The notes: generated by a model not told the origin, from the letters alone. DNA of 64,000 bases from Flavobacteriales bacterium (GCA_016703005.1 JADJCX010000015.1:15456-79455), one strand, 5' to 3'; shown: positions 32,301 to 40,101, counted from the stretch's first letter. Program-made: numbers and translations.

Positions 32301-34591
32301 GGTATGAACGTGCCGTTGCTCGCGCCTCCTCCGGGTGCTGTCCATGTGCCGTTCCCGTTCGGGCTGTTGCCCAACACCGTAAGCAGGTTGAACGCACTAC
32401 CGTTACTGCACACCGTGATCGTGCCATCCGTGCCGGCACGCGCTGCAGGATTCTCCGTTACCGTTACTGTTGATTGGGCATTGGCACACGGGCTCGCACC
32501 GGTCAACGTGTATGTGTACACACCGGCAGGGTGGTTCACGTTGGCCGGGTCGTAGGAACCGGAAGGATGGCTCGTTCCGTTGGGCCGTGTCCATGTTCCA
32601 CCAGCATCAGCGCCAGACAGGAATTGCAGCAAGGGCGTATTGAGGCCATCGCTGCAAATAGTGAGCGTACCGCTGGTGCCGGGATCCGGTGCCTGAGTTA
32701 CCGTAACCGTAACCGTTGCGGTGGCCGGTACACACGGCGCGACACCCGGTACCGTGTATGTGTAAATGCCCGGCGGATCACTGCTCGGGTCGAAACTGTT
32801 ACCGTGCGGAACGTTACCAGGTGCCGCCCATGTGCCGTTGTTGTCAGGTGTCCCGGTCAGCTCGGCGATCAGGCCGAAAGCCGCATCGTTGCTGCATACA
32901 AGAACACTCGCATTGCCGCCCGCATCAGGGGCTGTACTCACACTGACAGTAACCGTTGCTGATGCCGCTGCGCATGGTGCGAGGCCCGTTCTGGTGTACG
33001 TGTACACACCCGGCAGCATGGTGGCCGGGTTGAAGTTGCCAGTGGTCGGGCTCGGGCCAGCCCAGGTACCGCCGGCATCCGGCGTACCGGTCAACGTGTT
33101 GAACAAACTGAATATGGGATCGTTGCTGCACTTGCTGATGCTCGCATTCCCGCCAGCGTCCGGCGCATTGTTCACGGTAACCGTTACAGTAGCGACGTCA
33201 GCCGCACACGGACTTTGGCCGGGCACGGTGTACGTGTAAACGCCGGCTTGATGCACCCCCGGTGTGAATGTTCCACCGAAAGCACCACCGGGACCGGACC
33301 ATGTGCCATTGTTGTCGGGGGTTCCACCCAATTCGCCGAGCAGCGTGAACGAGGCATCGGTACTGCAAACCGTGATGCTCCCATTGCTACCGGCATCGGG
33401 GGCGTCGATCACGGCGATCGTCAGTACCGCAGTAGCATCGGCACATGGTCCGGTGCCTAGCACCGTGTAGGTCCAATCGCCGGGCTGGTCCGTACCCGGG
33501 TTGAAGATGTTGTTCGGGTGAACGGTGCTGTTGGGCCGTGTCCACACACCGCCCGCTTGCGGATTGCCACTCAATTGCAAGAGCATATTGAAGTTGGCCG
33601 CATCGCTGCACACCGTTTCCGTCGCGTTCGAGCCGGCGTTGGGAGCAGCCGTTTCCGTTACGGTAACAGTAGCGGTCGCGTTGCTGCATGGAGGCTGAGC
33701 AGTTACCGTGTATGTGTAGATCCCGGCCACGCTGGTGCCTGGGGTGTAGGTGCCCGGAACAGGCACTCCACCCGGACCGGTCCATGCCCCGGTGTTATCC
33801 GGTGTGCCGCCCAATTGACCGAACAGGCTGAAGGGTAACTCGTTGCTGCAGATGCTGATACTTCCATTCGTGCCCGCATCCACTGCCGTATTCTCTATCA
33901 CCGTAACCGTTGCTGTGGCATTGCTGCAGGCGCTTCCACCGCTGACCGTGTAGGTATAGACCCCGCCAACATCCACCAACGGGTTGTAAGTAGCGCTATG
34001 CGCGAGGCTTCCGGGGTCGGCCCATGTTCCACCAGCGTCGGGAGTGCCGCCCAAGAAATTGAAGAGGTTGAACGAGGCTCCATCGCTGCAAACGGAGTTC
34101 GAGCCGTTCAATCCAGCATCGGGAGCCGTGTTGATCGTAGCGTTCCAACCCGCCCCCGTGAGCAGTAGATCGCTTGTCCAATGAAAGGTGAGGCAGCCGC
34201 TGGGGTTCGTGGCGGTGAAGGTTTGGCCGCTCAATGACACCAGACCAGACCCGATCGCAAGCGTCGGTGCAGCCGTCGTGGTCCCATCATGGATCTCCAA
34301 CTGATCGAAAGCGCCCAGCAATTGCACGCTCCAACTCACGAAAGTGACCGAAGTGGGCAGCCCGCTGTTCGCGCCGCCACTGGGGCACAGCGTAAGGGTG
34401 AAATCCTCGCTACTGCCGTAATCGCCGCCTGCACCACCACTATCGTACAGGTTGCCGGTGCAGCTGTTCACCGTGGGTCCATCGCTGATCAGAAAGCTCT
34501 GCGCTTGGGCACCACCCACCACCAAAGCCAGCAAAAGGGCTGCTGCCAGCCCTTTGCTTCTGATCCTCGAATGTGCTGTACCGTTGGTCAC
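26336..34591 (-). CDS. Giant CUB-domain repeat adhesin with T9SS type-B sorting domain
   Basis: This is a secreted protein of about 2,750 residues. I chose the GTG at 34591. It gives a compact signal peptide (VTNGTAHSRIRSKGLAAA and onward, cleaved near AQAQ), and a -7 element lies 33 bases upstream; ATGs at 34696 or 34984 add atypical sequence. After the signal peptide comes a CUB-like domain (about 34500-34135; YDSGGAGGDYG, EIHDG, GCLTFHWTSD). Then follow 30 modules of about 80 residues with the pattern APDAG...VCS...FxLxxxLGGTPxxGGTW...GTFxPGTxxxGxYTYTVxGxxPC...ATVTV, and a short linker domain. The type-B sorting domain comes last (from about 26625; FSPNGDDTNEQF, FNRWGNEVYKSSGYD). Each module has a cysteine pair. 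It overlaps its PorP/SprF partner by four bases. Confidence 0.92.
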   Translation of the reverse strand: MTNGTAHSRIRSKGLAAALLLALVVGGAQAQSFLISDGPTVNSCTGNLYDSGGAGGDYGSSEDFTLTLCPSGGANSGLPTSVTFVSWSVQLLGAFDQLEIHDGTTTAAPTLAIGSGLVSLSGQTFTATNPSGCLTFHWTSDLLLTGAGWNATINTAPDAGLNGSNSVCSDGASFNLFNFLGGTPDAGGTWADPGSLAHSATYNPLVDVGGVYTYTVSGGSACSNATATVTVIENTAVDAGTNGSISICSNELPFSLFGQLGGTPDNTGAWTGPGGVPVPGTYTPGTSVAGIYTYTVTAQPPCSNATATVTVTETAAPNAGSNATETVCSDAANFNMLLQLSGNPQAGGVWTRPNSTVHPNNIFNPGTDQPGDWTYTVLGTGPCADATAVLTIAVIDAPDAGSNGSITVCSTDASFTLLGELGGTPDNNGTWSGPGGAFGGTFTPGVHQAGVYTYTVPGQSPCAADVATVTVTVNNAPDAGGNASISKCSNDPIFSLFNTLTGTPDAGGTWAGPSPTTGNFNPATMLPGVYTYTRTGLAPCAAASATVTVSVSTAPDAGGNASVLVCSNDAAFGLIAELTGTPDNNGTWAAPGNVPHGNSFDPSSDPPGIYTYTVPGVAPCVPATATVTVTVTQAPDPGTSGTLTICSDGLNTPLLQFLSGADAGGTWTRPNGTSHPSGSYDPANVNHPAGVYTYTLTGASPCANAQSTVTVTENPAARAGTDGTITVCSNGSAFNLLTVLGNSPNGNGTWTAPGGGASNGTFIPGTSVAGQYRYVVIGLTPCINDTAFATVNVVAPPDPGTNGAVTVCSNGASFPLFGYLGGAPQNGGTWRNPLNQVVAGGNYVPGTSIPGIYTYTVTGSAPCANESAVVTVTQVNAPDAGGDDTRTVCSNMQPVNLFLELNGNPQSGGTWSGPGGAHSGTFIPGTDAAGVYTYTVAGTLPCSNDQATVTMVVNPAPNAGGNGAITVCEDVVLVDLFTALVGPYDAGGTWDDQDNTGQLNGSILNTGALNPGTYDFEYEVNGIGMCPDDHAHVDVTVVQQLDAGTNGADNACDTETNVDLFDALGGNPQSGGTWVQLSGIPAITGGFFNATVNGSGTYQFRYRLSGTATCDPDSATVTVNVVGGPNAGSNGVLNICSNGAAVPLITLLGNNPDAGGQWSGPGGNMNGVYDPVANAPGTYTYTVNGTPPCQADQSTVQVTETTAPNAGGSDVITVCSNAASFSMRDELNGTPATNGTWVGPGGTGVGNTFVPGVSPQGLYTYTVPGTAPCGSASSTLTISVSLAPFAGNDATYTTCSSAGQFVMVNQLGGSPQLGGTWTGPGGAINGIYDPAVNDPGIYIYSVPGLPPCSSDEATLEIFENDEADAGNSSAINVCSNGGSVILFNQLGGTPDLNGVWTDPNNQSFGGTFVPSQHIEGTYTYTVPGQFPCVSDQSTVDVVVNEAPDAGTSNSVVICSNQASFLLVDLLDDPQLGTWTNPNNQSFNGLFIPGTSLAGTYTYTVAGTGSCPPATSTVTVNVNVAPNAGQDGTLTVCSTGNSVNMLSVLVGEQTGGTWTRPGGLPHSGILLPGTNPSGVYTYTVAGQSPCNSDQSTVSVTINTAANAGISNDTTVCDNGDPFVLIDLLNGTPANGGTWYDPSNDVNPGIYIPGPVAEPGVYVYTVNGIAPCPTASSTITVIQNDAPNAGGDNTVTICSDQPAFQLLTQLSGGPDNNGQWSDPGSDPFGGLFIPGSSDPGTYTYFIDGAAPCPDDQSTVTILQNTAPDAGISTAVLVCSDEPAFLLIDRLAGSPMGGGTWSGGTNGLFIPGTSAAGTYTYTVTGAFPCGVAQASVQVTVIPAANAGANGNVTACVDDPGIDLFAELDGSPQLGGSWADDDNTGQLNNGSFDASGIAPGFYDFTYTVEGAGPCADDVATVTVEIVNALNAGNNTQVEVCDSETSVDLFGLMSGNAQAGGTWVDLDNSGALINGVFNAAQAGQGVWDFRYVLGASSQCDPDSAELTVTVLDGPNAGNDDAVQLCSTGANYDLNQGLGPGADGNGQWFTPTWLQHSSLLDPSVDPPGEWYYIAPAVGSCVADTSTTTVGISVAPVAGTSASITICNDTVPFSLNGVLQGEDAGGSWTFSGVGHSNVYNPAIDGTGTYIYQVNGQIPCAAAISTVSVTENNAPNAGNNTSLNWCSNDPGFSLISQLPGNPDPGGIWLSPGGGAHGPVFNPAADISGTYTYVVSGSAPCVNDTATLFIQNTQAPNAGDDANVNACLSEICVDLLDALGGTPDANGTWTDLDATGAVSGNCFNATLVTVGSYDFRYVVPTAGICDPDTNYVTVNVVIGADPGIGDTLLVCGGNVAFDLFPTLGGTPQTGGTWTDLMGTGTLTGSTVDVSGLPQGGPYAFSYTVTSLDCGDVSTVVLIQPTPYPDPGGDSSIVVCSTGTAFALAEQLAGTPENGGVWTAPGGGSSNGNFIPGVDAPGAYTYLVAGTAPCSDSSATVLVVVNQPPDAGINGLLITCDSTTALDLFTGLNGTPQPGGTWADDDNTGGLTGGLFDATGSAPGDYDFTYTVAAEGCAEDDALVKVTVVGSVDVIAVQTTCNEQDRTYAVRFTIQNGDPGSYIVTGITGTLSSSAPFTFESDPLFDSQAYSITIDDQYGCGAVTITGVSPCGFEEEVFVPESFSPNGDDTNEQFIIPGIEGYPGNSIIIFNRWGNEVYKSSGYDNSSIVWDGTSNTALIPGQLPAGTYYYVLELTSGSEAIRGYVYLNR
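26880..34135 (-). repeat. Array of 30 adhesin modules of two interleaved types
   Basis: Tandem coding repeats of about 240 bases each fall into two classes. Type A ends in GxYTYTVxGxxPC. Type B has TWxDxDNTGxLxGGxFDATG...GxYDFxYTV. By eye the order from the N-terminus is ten A, two B, nine A, two B, three A, two B, one A, one B. The repeats are coding, too long and too divergent to be a CRISPR or transposon array. Confidence 0.8.
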
Positions 34592-34623
34592 TCCGCTTGA
34601 AACTACCCCCGTGAAAAGGACGC

Positions 34624-34631
34624 GCAAGGTA
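34624..34631 (-). promoter_or_regulatory. Candidate -7 element for the giant CUB adhesin
   Basis: On the minus strand the bases read TACCTTGC, a common variant of TA-N2-TTTG in GC-rich Bacteroidota. The inferred start site is about 26 bases before the GTG at 34591, which supports that translation start. No clear -33 TTG is seen. Confidence 0.45.
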
Positions 34632-34794
34632 ATCCAATGCCCTGCTTGGGCGTGCTGGACGCGGTGTTTCACCTCCTGCTCTTCGGCCATGACCATGGTT
34701 CTTATCGACTTGTCGTGCCAACTATCCGACGAATACACCACCGGAAGCGGACTTCCGACGCACGTAGAGCCAAGAAGTTGCTCGCTGAATGCGC

Positions 34795-36015
34795 CTACAG
34801 CGTGAAGAAGCCCCAAACCACGCCACCGATCAGCAGCAGGATGAATGCGGCCAGGTACGGCACGCTCATAAGCAGGAAACGCAGCCCAGTGGAAAGCCAA
34901 CCCTTGCCGTAGACCCGTTTCAAACAAAGCAGCAGATAGACCATGCAGCACAGCGTGATCAACAAGCCCATCCAAGATGGCCATTCACTTGGTACGAGCA
35001 AGGCCAAAAGCAGCACCACGATGAAGAAGAGGAAGTAGATGGTGTGGATGTGCACGGAGAAGATCAAGTGCTCCCAGTAGTATCTCTTCCGGAAGAAGAT
35101 CCAAAGGAGGAGTACCGCAGTGAACGGCATGAGGATGAACATGACCACCGATATGGCCTTGATGACCGCATGGCCAACCTTCTTCTTCCCCTCGGAGGTG
35201 GTCAGGTCCACCCTGCCAAGCGAACGGATGGCTCGGCGTTCGATCCAAGAAACCGAATCGCGTTGCGAACCGAGCAGGGAGTCCACTTCGGCATCGGTCA
35301 TGTTCCCCCGGCGGAAGAGGATCTCGTCCTTCCGTGACGTGAAAGAGGTGGGCAGGCCGTTCATGAAAACGCTATAGCCCACGTTCAGGCTGTCCGCTTC
35401 GGGGAGCAGCGAAAGTGCGCCGCGCACCGCTGCCCGGGTTCCCGTCAGCGTGTCAGGGTGCGGGGCGAGGAGGGAGTCGAGGGCGAAGTCGCTGACCGAC
35501 CGAAGACGCGCTGCCGTGGGCTGGTAGAACGGCGCGTCTATGGGAATTTCGATGTCCACGTCGTCCATTTCCAATTCATCCCACCTCAATGCGACTTCGG
35601 CGCTGTCCGAAAGAATGCTGCGCAACGACGCGATGCGGCGCCCGGTATCCACTTCGGTGCTGGTGGGGAGGATGTTGCCGCGGTCGGCCGCACGGTCCAA
35701 CCATAGCGTCAGCAATGCGAAGAAGAGGACGCTGGTGAAGATGTAGAACCGTGCAGGGTGCACGTACCGCGCGCGCTTGCCCTCCACATAGTCCTTCGTC
35801 AGCTGCCCGGGCTTGGTGAAGATCACCTTCAGCGTGTTCCAGAGCTTGGTGTCGAAGTGCGTGAGGTTCTCAACGAACTCGTACAGGAAGGTCTTGAAGG
35901 GAACGCGGAGGTCGTGGTTCTCTTGGCCGCAGTGCGGGCAGAACTCGAATTCGGTGCGCAGTTCCGTTCCGCAGTTCAGGCAAACGGGGCGCTTCTTGCG
36001 GTGCCGATGGGCCAT
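34795..36015 (-). CDS. DUF3667 zinc-ribbon membrane protein
   Basis: The 406-residue protein opens with a zinc ribbon (Cys12, Cys15, Cys26, Cys29; CLNCG and CPHCGQ) and the conserved segment FDTKLWNTLKVIFTKPGQLTKDYVEGKRARYVHPARFYIF, typical of DUF3667 (PF12412). There is a hydrophobic helix after residue 90, a long polar middle region (about 115-260), and three more hydrophobic helices near the C-terminus (about 275-405). The function of this family is unknown. It starts 21 bases after the M61 peptidase stop, but a TACTTTCG element just before its ATG suggests it also has its own nearly leaderless promoter. Confidence 0.85.
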   Translation of the reverse strand: MAHRHRKKRPVCLNCGTELRTEFEFCPHCGQENHDLRVPFKTFLYEFVENLTHFDTKLWNTLKVIFTKPGQLTKDYVEGKRARYVHPARFYIFTSVLFFALLTLWLDRAADRGNILPTSTEVDTGRRIASLRSILSDSAEVALRWDELEMDDVDIEIPIDAPFYQPTAARLRSVSDFALDSLLAPHPDTLTGTRAAVRGALSLLPEADSLNVGYSVFMNGLPTSFTSRKDEILFRRGNMTDAEVDSLLGSQRDSVSWIERRAIRSLGRVDLTTSEGKKKVGHAVIKAISVVMFILMPFTAVLLLWIFFRKRYYWEHLIFSVHIHTIYFLFFIVVLLLALLVPSEWPSWMGLLITLCCMVYLLLCLKRVYGKGWLSTGLRFLLMSVPYLAAFILLLIGGVVWGFFTL

Positions 36016-36019
36016 GCGC

Positions 36020-36027
36020 CGAAAGTA
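36020..36027 (-). promoter_or_regulatory. Candidate near-leaderless promoter for the DUF3667 gene
   Basis: The minus strand reads TACTTTCG, seven of eight matches to TA-N2-TTTG, ending only four bases before the ATG at 36015. The transcript would be leaderless or nearly so. Confidence 0.35.
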
Positions 36028-36036
36028 CCGGACGCC

Positions 36037-37572
36037 TCAACGTCCGATCCACCACGCGCGCAGTCGACGTTGCGCTTTGGTGGGTTTGGGAAGGACCACC
36101 GCCTTGCCATTCGCGTCCAACGCAATACCGACTTTCCCCAGCCAATCCTGCACGGGAAGTGCGCTGGGCTCGTTCAGATGGCGCTGAAGGAAAGCGCCGA
36201 TGTCCGGCCCGGTGAGCCGCTCGACCCCGGTGAACAGCGCCTCGTCCTTGAACGGTCGGCCCACCCCGTACTCGCGTTGCAGGTCGCGCACCAGTTCCTG
36301 CACGCCGTAGGCTCCGCTGGAGCGTTCGCGCAGTGCGATGTCCAATCCCATACAGAAGAGCGTGCCCTTGAGATAGAAGTTGTAGTACTGGTCCTGGCGT
36401 TCCATCGCCTGCTGGCTCAATGCGGTCAAGGCAATGTCATCCGGGAAATTCCGCATCATGCGCACCTTCTCGTTGAGCACAATGAGGAACTCGTCCATGC
36501 TCTGGCGGCCTTGCTTGATGGGCATGTGGATGGCGAAGTATTCGGTCATGCCTTCATAGAGCCAGAGGTGGCGGCTCATGCGCGGCGCGCGGAAGTCATA
36601 GTGTTCGATCTCCTCGCTGTGAACGCTTAGTGGCAGGATGGTATGGAAGAACTCGTGGCTGGCGACGCCATAGACGTTGCGCGCGATGGCTTCAGGGTCC
36701 AAAGGCATGCAGAGCAGGATCAGCGTGGAGGCGGAATGCTCCAGACCATCGGCCATGCTGCTGCCTTCGCGGTCGCTGGGATGGTGGTAGATGAGGAACG
36801 TGTACTTCTTCACCGGCAATACCCCACCGAGGTATGCGCGTTGGTCGGCAAGCAGCGGACGGATGTACTTGGCAACGTCCTGCGCGATGGCCTGCCCGGT
36901 AGTGCTGTGACACGCCACGAGCACATCAATGTCCGGCAGGCGGATGTGCGCCGTGTCCGGTGGTGCGATCATCACCGGGTTATCGACCAGATGGCGATAA
37001 TTGGCGGCTTGGAAGGTGATCTCGTCCGGGCTCTCCTCTGTGCGCGTCAGGCTCGTTGCGGCATAGAGGTTTGCGGGCTTCTTCAGGTGGATGGTGTAAG
37101 GCAGTTGCTCGTGCCCTTCGAAGTATCCAAAGACGGTGTTGTGGTTCAACACCACCGCATCGCTCTTCACCGTGCCTTCGGAGGAGCGGTAGTTGCCCCT
37201 CGTGAAGCGGATGTCGAATTCCTCCCAGCCATCGTCAACGGAGTAGGTGATGCGATGCAGGCCTTGCGGTTCCGGTATTCGCCAGCGCCCCACTTCCATG
37301 CGTTCAATGGGTAGTGGGTTGCCGTCGCCGTCGAAGGCCTCCATGGTTCCAGCCAGTCGGCCATGGTCCATCGCGCCGTAGATGCCGGGCACGATGCGAG
37401 GCAGTGCGAAGACAAGCGGCCCGCTGCCGAATGACGGCACGACCAGTTCCACCTTCAAGCGGTCGTTGGCTTGGTCACGTAGGTCGATGGTGGCGCTAAT
37501 GCCCTGTTGGGCAAGCACAGGAAAGCCGACTGTTGCGGCAAGTGCAAGCAGGATGGTGCGCATGGTGATCAA
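36037..37572 (-). CDS. M61-family (glycyl aminopeptidase-like) metallopeptidase
   Basis: This 511-residue secreted or periplasmic zinc peptidase has a signal peptide (MRTILLALAATVGFPVLAQQ). An N-terminal beta-sandwich is followed by a gluzincin catalytic domain with HEFFH (residues 306-310) and the downstream Glu340 ligand in LYEGMTEY. The sequence after HEFFH (ILPLSVHSEEIEHYDF) is typical of peptidase family M61. A C-terminal PDZ-like segment (about 450-490) may correspond to the family's PDZ domain. The second Met (37563) gives the tighter signal peptide. It follows glyS by 49 bases on the same strand and may be co-transcribed with DUF3667. Confidence 0.88.
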   Translation of the reverse strand: MITMRTILLALAATVGFPVLAQQGISATIDLRDQANDRLKVELVVPSFGSGPLVFALPRIVPGIYGAMDHGRLAGTMEAFDGDGNPLPIERMEVGRWRIPEPQGLHRITYSVDDGWEEFDIRFTRGNYRSSEGTVKSDAVVLNHNTVFGYFEGHEQLPYTIHLKKPANLYAATSLTRTEESPDEITFQAANYRHLVDNPVMIAPPDTAHIRLPDIDVLVACHSTTGQAIAQDVAKYIRPLLADQRAYLGGVLPVKKYTFLIYHHPSDREGSSMADGLEHSASTLILLCMPLDPEAIARNVYGVASHEFFHTILPLSVHSEEIEHYDFRAPRMSRHLWLYEGMTEYFAIHMPIKQGRQSMDEFLIVLNEKVRMMRNFPDDIALTALSQQAMERQDQYYNFYLKGTLFCMGLDIALRERSSGAYGVQELVRDLQREYGVGRPFKDEALFTGVERLTGPDIGAFLQRHLNEPSALPVQDWLGKVGIALDANGKAVVLPKPTKAQRRLRAWWIGR

Positions 37573-37621
37573 TACGGAGATCGGTCGTGGGAGCGCCTCT
37601 GGGTCGGAATTTACTGGTCGC

Positions 37622-39159
37622 CTAGAGCTCCTTCAACAACTTCCGCAAGTCCACCTTCTCGCTTACGATGCGATCGAGGTCAGCGATCGCCACGCGTTCC
37701 TGTTGCATGGTGTCCCGGTCGCGGATCGTCACCGTGTCGTTGGTCATGGTGTCGTGGTCCACGGTGATGCAGTACGGCGTGCCAATGGCATCCTGTCGGC
37801 GATAGCGCTTGCCGATACTGTCCTTCTCGTCGTACTGGCAATTGTGCGAGAGCTTCAGCCCGTCGATGATGGCGCGTGCTTTCTCCGGCAATCCATCCTT
37901 CTTCAAGCGGCATCACCGCGACTTTCACAGGAGCTGGAGCAGGAATGCGCAGCACCACGCGGTCCTCACCGTTCGCGAGCTTTCTCTTCTTCGTACGCCG
38001 CGCTCAACACGGCAAGGAACATGCGGTCCAGGCCCATGCTCGTCTCCACCACGTACGGCACGTAGCTCTCGTTCGTCTCGGGATCGAAGTACTGCAGCTT
38101 GCGACCGCTGTGTTTCTCGTGACTGCTCAGGTCGAAGTCGGTGCGCGAGTGGATGCCTTCCAGTTCCTTGAAGCCGAAGGAGAATTTGAACTCGATGTCA
38201 CATGCGGCGTTGGCGTAGTGCGCCAGCTTGATGTGGTCGTGGAAGCGGTAGTTCTCGGCGGGCATGCCCAGCGCGCGGTGCCAGGCGATGCGCTTGTCCT
38301 TCCAGGTGGTGTACCACTCCATCTCCGTGCCGGGCTTCACGAAGAACTGCATCTCCATCTGCTCGAACTCCCGCATGCGGAAGATGAACTGCCGCGCGAC
38401 GATCTCGTTGCGGAACGCCTTGCCGGTTTGCGCGATGCCGAAGGGGATCTTCATGCGTGCGCTCTTCTGCACGTTGAGGAAGTTGACGAAGATGCCCTGT
38501 GCTGTTTCAGGACGCAAGTAGATCGTGCTGCTCTCGCCGCTAACGCTGCCCAGCTCCGTGGCGAACATCAGGTTGAACTGCCGCACTTCCGTCCAGTTGG
38601 CCGTGCCGCTCACCGGGCACTTGATCTCCTCGTCGATAATGAGTTGGCGCACAGCTTCGAGGTCGTTCGCCTCCAGCGCGGTCTTCATCCTTCCTTCCAC
38701 CGCGTTGATCCGCTCCTGCGCGCGCATCACATTAGGGTTGGTCGCGCGGAACTGTTCTTCGTTGAACGCATCGCCGAACTGCTTCTTCCCCTTCTCCACC
38801 TCCTTCTCGATCTTGTCCGCGTACTTGGCCATGTGCTCTTCGAGAAGCACATCGGCACGGTACCGTTTCTTGCTGTCCTTGTTGTCGATCAACGGATCAT
38901 TGAAGGCGTCAACGTGGCCGCTCGCCTTCCACACGGTGGGGTGCATGAAGATCGCCGCGTCCAACCCCACGATGTTCTCGTTGAGCTTGGTCATGGCGGC
39001 CCACCAGTATTGGCGGATGTTGTTCTTCAGCTCGGCCCCGTACGGGCCGTAATCGTAGGTGGCGCTCAGGCCATCGTAGATCTCGCTGCTGGGGAACACG
39101 AAGCCATACTCTTTCGCATGGCCAATGAGGGTCTTAAGGCGGTCTTCGTTGCTGCTCAT
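37622..39159 (-). CDS. glyS: Glycyl-tRNA synthetase, dimeric eukaryotic/archaeal-like type (two frameshifts)
   Basis: This class II enzyme charges tRNA-Gly. From ATG 39159 (MSSNEDRLKTLIGHAKEYGFVFPSSEIYDG) the main frame covers the catalytic core, with YLRPETAQGIFVNF, FGIAQTGKAFRNEI (motif 2) and PYVVETSMGLDRMF (motif 3). It stops early at 37966. The C-terminal anticodon-binding domain continues in other frames: VVLRIPAPAPVKVAVMPL, then KKDGLPEKARAIIDGLKL to the stop at 37622. Two surplus single bases, near 37971-37980 and at 37905-37906, account for this; correction gives about 511 residues, the usual length. An essential gene broken twice within 75 bases points to sequence error. No separate glyQ is needed for this type. 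Confidence 0.88.
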
Positions 39160-39567
39160 GTGTGTTCGCTGCCGTCCTGGAAATCTTCGACGGTGCGGGG
39201 CGCAAAGATGGCAGCCAGCTGTTAGCCAGGGCCGCTCACCGAATGGATGGGCCCGAGGCCAGGGGCGCGGCATTCGGGGTCATTTGAGGCACCGGGAGCA
39301 TACGGTGTTTTCAGACAGTCCTGAGCACTTTGGGCAGCAGATGAACTGGAGGTGGACTGGCCGCGCCATGCGAGTACCAGCTCCGCCAGTCGGGTAGTGA
39401 TGAGGTGATGCGCGTGAAGATCCTTCAGGCGGACAGTAGTGGCTACGATTGTGCATTCATGGCCACAGATGCGGACCGACTGGTGTTCACGTGGGCGGGA
39501 GGCGCGGGGCACCGCGTTCTTTCTGTATTCGTTTTAGTGGCTGCTGCATGCGCGTGAGCCTGCGACG
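39160..39567. other. Intergenic stretch between glyS and the redoxin gene
   Basis: The 408 bases hold the candidate glyS promoter at 39203-39210. From 39459 they hold a frame (MATDADRLVF and onward) that ends in a lipobox-like VFVLVAAACA just before the redoxin start, possibly its displaced N-terminus. The rest shows no supportable gene. Confidence 0.5.
39203..39210 (-). promoter_or_regulatory. Candidate -7 element for glyS
   Basis: The minus strand reads CATCTTTG, matching TA-N2-TTTG except the first base and followed by CGCCCC, a context seen at other genes in this window. The leader to the ATG at 39159 would be about 37 bases. Confidence 0.45.
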
Positions 39568-40101
39568 ATGGAGATGTCTGTACTCAAGGCCAGCAGTTTC
39601 ACCGGAGCAGATGGTGCCGTTGTACAACTAAGCGAGGTACTTGGCTCAACCGCCACCCTCTTCCTCACCCTCGACCCAGAATGCCCGATGACCTTAGGCT
39701 ACGCGCCGATGTTCGATAGCCTTCAATATGCTTTGCCTGAAGGCGTGCGCATGGTGGGCTTCTACCCTGCCCCGTTCATCGTCGCGGATAGCGCGAACCT
39801 CTTCGCGCAGCAGCATGGATTCACGTTCGCGCAACTCATGGATCCCGATTGCCGATTGGCGAACGCGTTGCGCGCTCGTGTTACGCCCGAAGCTTTTCTC
39901 GTCGGTGCCGATGGCGCGGTTTTGTACCGTGGCGCAATCGACGACAGCGCGGTGCGGGAAGGGCGTAAGCGAGTTGCTATCAAGCACTATCTCATGGATG
40001 CTTTGCGCGCGGTCAGCGCGGGCTCCGTAGTTGCCCTGAAGACAGTTCCTGCCCTCGGGTGCATTGTTGAATGCGACGGGACCGAAGAACAAGAGCGATG
40101 A
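39568..40101 (+). CDS. Redoxin-domain protein paired with a monooxygenase-like lipoprotein
   Basis: This 177-residue thioredoxin-fold protein is related to redoxins. The active-site position reads TLDPECPM (Cys39), with a single cysteine instead of CxxC. TPEAFLVGADGAVLYRGAIDD is the conserved cis-Pro and strand region. The C-terminal TVPALGCIVE resembles a motif seen in redoxins fused or linked to copper monooxygenases and cytochromes. It overlaps the next gene by four bases (ATGA), so the pair acts together. No signal peptide is encoded in this frame. A frame just upstream (39459-39557) ends in VFVLVAAACA, and one surplus base near 39552-39556 would fuse it on as a lipoprotein signal, so the true N-terminus may be upstream. 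Confidence 0.72.
   Translation: MEMSVLKASSFTGADGAVVQLSEVLGSTATLFLTLDPECPMTLGYAPMFDSLQYALPEGVRMVGFYPAPFIVADSANLFAQQHGFTFAQLMDPDCRLANALRARVTPEAFLVGADGAVLYRGAIDDSAVREGRKRVAIKHYLMDALRAVSAGSVVALKTVPALGCIVECDGTEEQER

Noticed and set aside
39222..39512. 96-codon minus-strand open frame between glyS and the redoxin gene
   Set aside because: It has no recognisable domain, Pro/Ser-rich composition and no start context, and it overlaps the candidate redoxin signal region on the other strand.
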